Source: CAXXIC01 sp049315325 (GTDB lineage Bacteria; Bacteroidota; Bacteroidia; Bacteroidales; UBA7332). Taken from it: a DNA stretch of 64,000 nucleotides. The translations under genes were made by a program, and so were the position numbers. Shown piece after piece: positions 60,128-64,000 of the stretch; within the stretch, counting starts at the first letter, position 1; each line of letters starts with the position of its first letter. The notes below the pieces were generated by a model. It ran no database searches. It was not told the DNA's origin and saw only the letters and a program-made list of their open reading frames with translations. The stretch spans positions 9,010 to 73,009 of the forward strand of contig JBMOKJ010000012.1 of the NCBI GenBank assembly GCA_049315325.1, in the 5' to 3' direction.

Positions 60128-60772
60128 ATGAATTGGACAATGAAAAAGTGGGGAATAATCTCTTCTTTTCTACTACTCTTCATCTCTTGCAACATAAAAG
60201 CGCCACTCGAAGAGATCCTGATGGAAGGCAATACGAAAGTTGCGCCTTATGTTACACTTACGGGTAGTAATGACACCCTTTTGATACGGAATTATCTTCC
60301 ACAAATTGGCAAAATCGACTCAATCACATCAGGAACAGTCGAGATAAAACCAATCGTAGATAAATCAGATTGTGTGCAATTACTTGCTAAAAAGGGAAAT
60401 GTGACGATTCATGAAATTCAAATCTGGAAACAAGGTAAAAAATCATCCTTAATTGCCATTAATAAAATCCGATTAGATTCAAATATTAGAAGGGTTGAGT
60501 TGGCAATGAAAAGTTTCTTGAACAATGTCATCTTTATAACCAGTAACGACCAACCTTCTAAGGTTGTTGTGGTATGGCAAAACACGGTTCTACCTGACAT
60601 TTTTGTCACAAATGACGCAAAAGGAATATCCATATTTATACCGAAAGAGGCAAAAGCTATACATCACTCAACTCTGCGGCTATTCACTCAAAACAAAAAT
60701 ACAACAGGCATTCTTTCCATAAATCTGATTGATGGTGAGCCACTTGCCCAAAACAAAATATCTAACAACTAA
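60128..60772 (+). CDS. Unknown lipoprotein of the starch locus
   Basis: The 214-residue protein starts MNWTMKKWGIISSFLLLFIS followed by a lipobox Cys (residue 25), so the mature form is lipid-anchored. The rest is beta-rich with DTLLIRNYLPQIGKIDSI, WKQGKKSSLIAINKIRL and STLRLFTQNKNTTGILSINL, without catalytic motifs I recognise. It begins 28 bases after the second GH57 and ends 13 bases before the SusA-like gene, so it is translated with them. A surface or periplasmic accessory to the amylases (SusE/F-like role) is possible but not shown; it lacks obvious CBM repeats. Confidence 0.75.
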   Translation: MNWTMKKWGIISSFLLLFISCNIKAPLEEILMEGNTKVAPYVTLTGSNDTLLIRNYLPQIGKIDSITSGTVEIKPIVDKSDCVQLLAKKGNVTIHEIQIWKQGKKSSLIAINKIRLDSNIRRVELAMKSFLNNVIFITSNDQPSKVVVVWQNTVLPDIFVTNDAKGISIFIPKEAKAIHHSTLRLFTQNKNTTGILSINLIDGEPLAQNKISNN

Positions 60773-60784
60773 ATCTAACCTCAA

Positions 60785-62626
60785 ATGAGACGATTTTCAT
60801 TAACAATCTTAGCTCTGTCTCTCTTTTTGAGCACATTTGCATCAATAGAGATCACTCAACTCGAACCTGCGTTTTGGTGGACTGGAATGAAAAACAGTGA
60901 GTTGCAAATCATGGTGTACGGCAAAGATTTGTCAGCTACACAAGCCACCATTGCCACTCCTGGTGTAACACTCAAAAAAGTGGTAAAAGGAGACAGTCCA
61001 AATTACCTCTTTCTTTACTTAGATTTAAGTAAAGCAAAACCGGGCAATATCAACATCAACTTTGCCAAAGGATACGAGAAAAAAGCGGTTAGTTACCAAT
61101 TGAAGAAGCGAACCGTTGATCCACTTTCGCGTAAAGGGTTCACGACTTCAGATGTGCTCTATTTGGTTATGCCAGATCGTTTTGCGAATGGGAATGTAGG
61201 TAACGACAACCTCCAGATGAAAAATGCAACCGTTCAAGTTGATAGACAAAACCCGAATGGTCGTCATGGCGGAGACTTGGCTGGTATTGAGCAACACCTC
61301 GACTACATTGCCGACTTGGGCGTGACGGCGGTATGGCTTAATCCTGTACTCGAAAACGACATGCCCGGTGGGTCTTACCACGGATATGCCATCACCGATT
61401 ATTACAAAATTGATCCAAGATACGGTTCAAATACCGATTACTTAGGCTTTATCGATAAAACTCATCAAAAGGGAATGAAAGTGGTGATGGATATGATTTT
61501 CAACCACTGCGGTAGCGAGCACATCTGGATGAAAGATCGTCCGTTTGCCGATTGGTTCAATTTCCCTAAAGGATTTGTGGCAACCAATCACTCCAAATAT
61601 GTCTATTTCGACCCTTATGCATCGAAATACGATACAAAAAAATGTGTCGATGGCTGGTTCGTAGAAGCTATGCCCGATTTGAATCAACGCAACCCTCATT
61701 TAGCTAAATACCTTATTCAGAACAGTATTTGGTGGGTCGAATATGCCGGTATAGATGCTATACGTCAAGACACACATCCGTATGCCGACTTCAATATGAT
61801 GTCGAATTGGTGTAAATCGGTAATGACCGAATATCCAAATTTCAACATCGTGGGCGAAGCCTGGATGAACGAAGCTCCTGGTGCTGCTTATTGGCAAGCC
61901 AACAGTCGCCTCAATAAAACAGGTAACTCGAACCTCAAAAGCGTTATGGATTTCCAACTGATGGGATTTGCTCACGGTGCATTTCACGACGAAACAGACT
62001 GGGGAAGCGGATTGACTAAAATCTACGAATCGTTATCGTATGACTTTCTGTATCCAGATATCAACAATCTGCTTGTGTTTCTCGAAAACCACGATACCGA
62101 CCGTTTCTTGCGCGAAATGCCTTCAGATTTGAATATATTCAAACAAGCCTATTCGTTCCAACTCACTTCACGAGGCATACCTCAACTCTATTATGGCGCC
62201 GAGATTTTGATGAATGGAGACAAACGCATTTCAGACGGCAATGTACGTAAAGATTTCCCTGGTGGTTGGGCTTCAGATAGCCGAAATGCATTCTTAGCAT
62301 CGGGTAGAACAGACCTCGAAAACCAAGCGCACGACTTTATGCGAAAATTACTCAACTGGCGCAAAGGAAACGATGTGATTGCCAAAGGCTCACTGAAACA
62401 TTTTGTACCACGAAACGGCGCTTACGTCTATGCCCGATCATACAAAGGCAAAACAGTGTTGGTGATTTTGAACGGGGTTTCACGCACAAATACCATTCAA
62501 CTAGACGAGTATGCCGAAGTAGTAGGAAATGCTACTCTAGGCAAAGATGTGATTACAGGCAAAACGGTGCAGCTAGGCAAAGATCTCACTCTTGCTCCAC
62601 GCGAGTCACTGATATTAGAACTCTAA
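60785..62626 (+). CDS. SusA-like neopullulanase/cyclomaltodextrinase (GH13)
   Basis: The 613-residue periplasmic enzyme has a signal peptide (LTILALSLFLSTFA), an N-terminal beta domain of cyclomaltodextrinases (about 18-105; ITQLEPAFWWTGMKNSELQI), and the GH13 barrel: DMIFNH (about 236), GIDAIRQDTHPYAD with nucleophile Asp (about 329), VGEAWM with acid/base Glu (about 358) and ENHDTDR (about 435-441). The MPDRFANGNVGND start of the barrel is diagnostic of the SusA/neopullulanase group. It trims imported maltodextrins to small sugars for the MFS transporter. Last amylolytic gene of the run, followed by a strong terminator. Confidence 0.93.
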   Translation: MRRFSLTILALSLFLSTFASIEITQLEPAFWWTGMKNSELQIMVYGKDLSATQATIATPGVTLKKVVKGDSPNYLFLYLDLSKAKPGNININFAKGYEKKAVSYQLKKRTVDPLSRKGFTTSDVLYLVMPDRFANGNVGNDNLQMKNATVQVDRQNPNGRHGGDLAGIEQHLDYIADLGVTAVWLNPVLENDMPGGSYHGYAITDYYKIDPRYGSNTDYLGFIDKTHQKGMKVVMDMIFNHCGSEHIWMKDRPFADWFNFPKGFVATNHSKYVYFDPYASKYDTKKCVDGWFVEAMPDLNQRNPHLAKYLIQNSIWWVEYAGIDAIRQDTHPYADFNMMSNWCKSVMTEYPNFNIVGEAWMNEAPGAAYWQANSRLNKTGNSNLKSVMDFQLMGFAHGAFHDETDWGSGLTKIYESLSYDFLYPDINNLLVFLENHDTDRFLREMPSDLNIFKQAYSFQLTSRGIPQLYYGAEILMNGDKRISDGNVRKDFPGGWASDSRNAFLASGRTDLENQAHDFMRKLLNWRKGNDVIAKGSLKHFVPRNGAYVYARSYKGKTVLVILNGVSRTNTIQLDEYAEVVGNATLGKDVITGKTVQLGKDLTLAPRESLILEL

Positions 62627-62655
62627 AACTTCAAGTTGTTGGGTTACTTGAAGCG

Positions 62656-62695
62656 AAAGCGCGAAGTAGTGTTCATTCACTGCTTTGCGCTTTTT
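62656..62695 (+). terminator. Intrinsic terminator after the SusA-like gene
   Basis: AAAGCGCGAAGTAGTG pairs with CACTGCTTTGCGCTTT (16 positions, two G-T pairs) across TTCATT, followed by TTTTT. Confidence 0.9.
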
Positions 62696-62721
62696 AATTG
62701 CGAAGAATCTAAGAAAAACAA

Positions 62722-62729
62722 TATATTTG
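62722..62729 (+). promoter_or_regulatory. -7 element for the lactonase-family gene
   Basis: TATATTTG, with ATTG about 21 bases upstream as a -33 candidate, 22 bases before the ATG. Confidence 0.55.
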
Positions 62730-62751
62730 TCTTTCATTAAAAATACGACCT

Positions 62752-63891
62752 ATGATTCGACAAACAATTGCTTTATTATGCTCAGTTTTTACACTGCTGG
62801 GTGCATCTGCTCAGAATAATTCTAAAACGCTTCTTTTTGTAGGGTCATACACCAACGACCAACCAGCAAATGGAATCACCGTTTTCAGTTTCGATACAAA
62901 TTCAGGAACACTGACCAAACTGAATCAAGCAGAAAATATCACCAATCCATCTTTTCTGACAATATCACCTAACGGAAAGTTTCTTTATTCTTGTAGCGAT
63001 ACTAAGATGCCAAAACCAGGCTCAATTACGGCTTTTGGGATTGATGCTACAAACGGCAAATTGACATATTTGAATAAACATCCGAGTGGTGGAGAAAATC
63101 CAGTGTATGTAGCTGTCGATAAGTCAAACCGTTTCCTTGTAACGGGAAACTACTCTTCTGGCACTGTATCGCTATTGTCCATCAATAAAAATGGGAGCTT
63201 GAGCCCTGATGTCGAAACGATTGCATTTAAAGATAGTAGCATCAGCAAATCACGGCAAGAGAAGTCGCACATTCATTCTACATTTTTCGACCCAACATTC
63301 AACTTTATATTTGCGCCAGATTTGGGAGCAGATAAAATAAGGGCATTTGCATTCAATAGAAATCAAAAACCTCACCTCATCAGTCGCGAAGATTTAACTG
63401 TAAAGACTACACCGGGGAGCGGTCCACGTCATTTTGCATTTCATCCAAACAAACGCTTCGGCTACCTGATTGAAGAATTGACAGGTACAATTTCTACTTA
63501 TGGCTATTCAAATGGGCACCTTGCACCCATTCAATCCATATTTTCCTATTCAAAGAAGCGCGACTCTTACGGAACAGCAGATATACACATATCGCCCGAC
63601 GGCAAATTCCTGTACGCATCAAATCGCTTTGTGGGGGAGAATACAATCGCCATTTTTGCAATTAACCCGTTATCGGGAAAATTGAGTTTGGTTGGTCACC
63701 AATCAACCGACGGCGACCATCCTCGAAATTTCACTATCGACCCAAGTGGAAAATTTCTACTTGTAGCTAATATGCTGACGAACAACATTGTAGTTTTTAA
63801 AAGAGACATAAAAACAGGTCTTCTGACAAAAGTAGGAGAAGAAAAGTCGGTATCGAAACCATCTTGCCTGCAAATGAGAGTCTACAGATAA
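62752..63891 (+). CDS. Lactonase-family seven-bladed beta-propeller protein (6-phosphogluconolactonase-like), exported
   Basis: The 379-residue protein starts with a signal peptide (TIALLCSVFTLLGASAQ). It contains the repeated propeller strands of the lactonase family: LFVGSYTNDQPANGITVFSF, NPSFLTISPNGKFLYSCSD, NPVYVAVDKSNRFLVTGNYS, GSGPRHFAFHPNKRFGYLIE, DIHISPDGKFLYASNR and HPRNFTIDPSGKFLLVANM. Family members hydrolyse 6-phosphogluconolactone or other sugar lactones; the signal peptide argues for a periplasmic sugar-acid lactone rather than a pentose-phosphate role. It has its own promoter, after the starch-locus terminator. Confidence 0.88.
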   Translation: MIRQTIALLCSVFTLLGASAQNNSKTLLFVGSYTNDQPANGITVFSFDTNSGTLTKLNQAENITNPSFLTISPNGKFLYSCSDTKMPKPGSITAFGIDATNGKLTYLNKHPSGGENPVYVAVDKSNRFLVTGNYSSGTVSLLSINKNGSLSPDVETIAFKDSSISKSRQEKSHIHSTFFDPTFNFIFAPDLGADKIRAFAFNRNQKPHLISREDLTVKTTPGSGPRHFAFHPNKRFGYLIEELTGTISTYGYSNGHLAPIQSIFSYSKKRDSYGTADIHISPDGKFLYASNRFVGENTIAIFAINPLSGKLSLVGHQSTDGDHPRNFTIDPSGKFLLVANMLTNNIVVFKRDIKTGLLTKVGEEKSVSKPSCLQMRVYR

Positions 63892-63946
63892 TCTCAACGA
63901 TAAAAAACAAAAAGAACACCAGTAAATAAATACTGATGCTCTCAAG

Positions 63947-64000
63947 TAGCCCATAGGAGAGTCGAACTCCTCTTTCCAGGATGAAAACCTGGCGTCCTAA
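63947..64000 (-). tRNA. tRNA-Glu(TTC), 3' part (5' end beyond the window)
   Basis: Minus-strand sequence contains the anticodon arm CCAGG-TTTTCAT-CCTGG with anticodon TTC, a variable loop, the T arm AGGAG-TTCGACT-CTCCT and the acceptor 3' strand ATGGGCT plus discriminator A. No CCA is encoded. The D arm is cut by the right edge. Confidence 0.9.

Overview
The window looks like a chromosomal segment from a Bacteroidota bacterium, most likely Bacteroidales. The evidence is SusC/SusD and starch enzymes, at least six proteins with a type IX secretion (T9SS) C-terminal sorting domain, start regions without clear Shine-Dalgarno sequences, and repeated matches to the Bacteroides-type -7 promoter element TAnnTTTG. 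The clpP-clpX-recQ and pyrG-yidC gene orders also fit. A Paludibacter-like starch fermenter is a reasonable guess, but there is no 16S gene here to test it.

Region by region. 1-10.1 kb is mostly core: a partial unknown gene, nth, a CvfB-like RNA-binding protein, an LpxH-like phosphoesterase paired with a glycosyltransferase, then pyrG-yidC (minus strand) and a DUF3078 outer-membrane protein. A pair of diverged hairpin-rich repeats lies at 4.5-4.9 kb. 10.1-15.5 kb (minus strand) is a polymorphic-toxin graveyard or arsenal. It holds two promoterless, 5'-truncated Rhs tips with different C-terminal peptidoglycan-hydrolase-like toxins (Tae4-like and CHAP/NlpC-like), three secreted immunity-type proteins, and the last 30 codons of a third toxin. 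Short repeats mark the cassette edges. No full-length rhs gene or T6SS core gene is in the window. 15.6-22.8 kb holds a T9SS nuclease, rluF, recQ, clpX and clpP.

23.2-36.9 kb is an accessory block: a membrane-anchored AraC regulator, a giant fibronectin/LamG/propeller T9SS protein, a type III restriction-modification pair whose mod gene carries two in-frame REP-like insertions and a strongly structured leader, an unknown 269-aa protein behind a perfect 16-bp inverted repeat, and a duplicated T9SS protein. This block lies exactly between clpP and tig, genes normally adjacent in Bacteroidales, so it probably split that operon. 37.1-41.4 kb holds tig, an RRM protein, and a small membrane protein followed by a LytS/LytTR two-component pair.

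41.5-63.9 kb is a complete starch/glycogen utilisation locus on the plus strand: pullulanase, SLC45-type sugar transporter, SusC, SusD, T9SS GH13 amylase, an unknown secreted protein, two tandem secreted GH57 proteins with CBM25/CBM26-like modules, an unknown lipoprotein, a SusA-like GH13 neopullulanase and a lactonase-family protein. The likely flow is surface starch hydrolysis by exported GH13/GH57 enzymes, uptake through SusCD, periplasmic trimming by SusA-like and pullulanase enzymes, and import by the MFS transporter. A minus-strand tRNA-Glu(TTC) is cut by the right edge.
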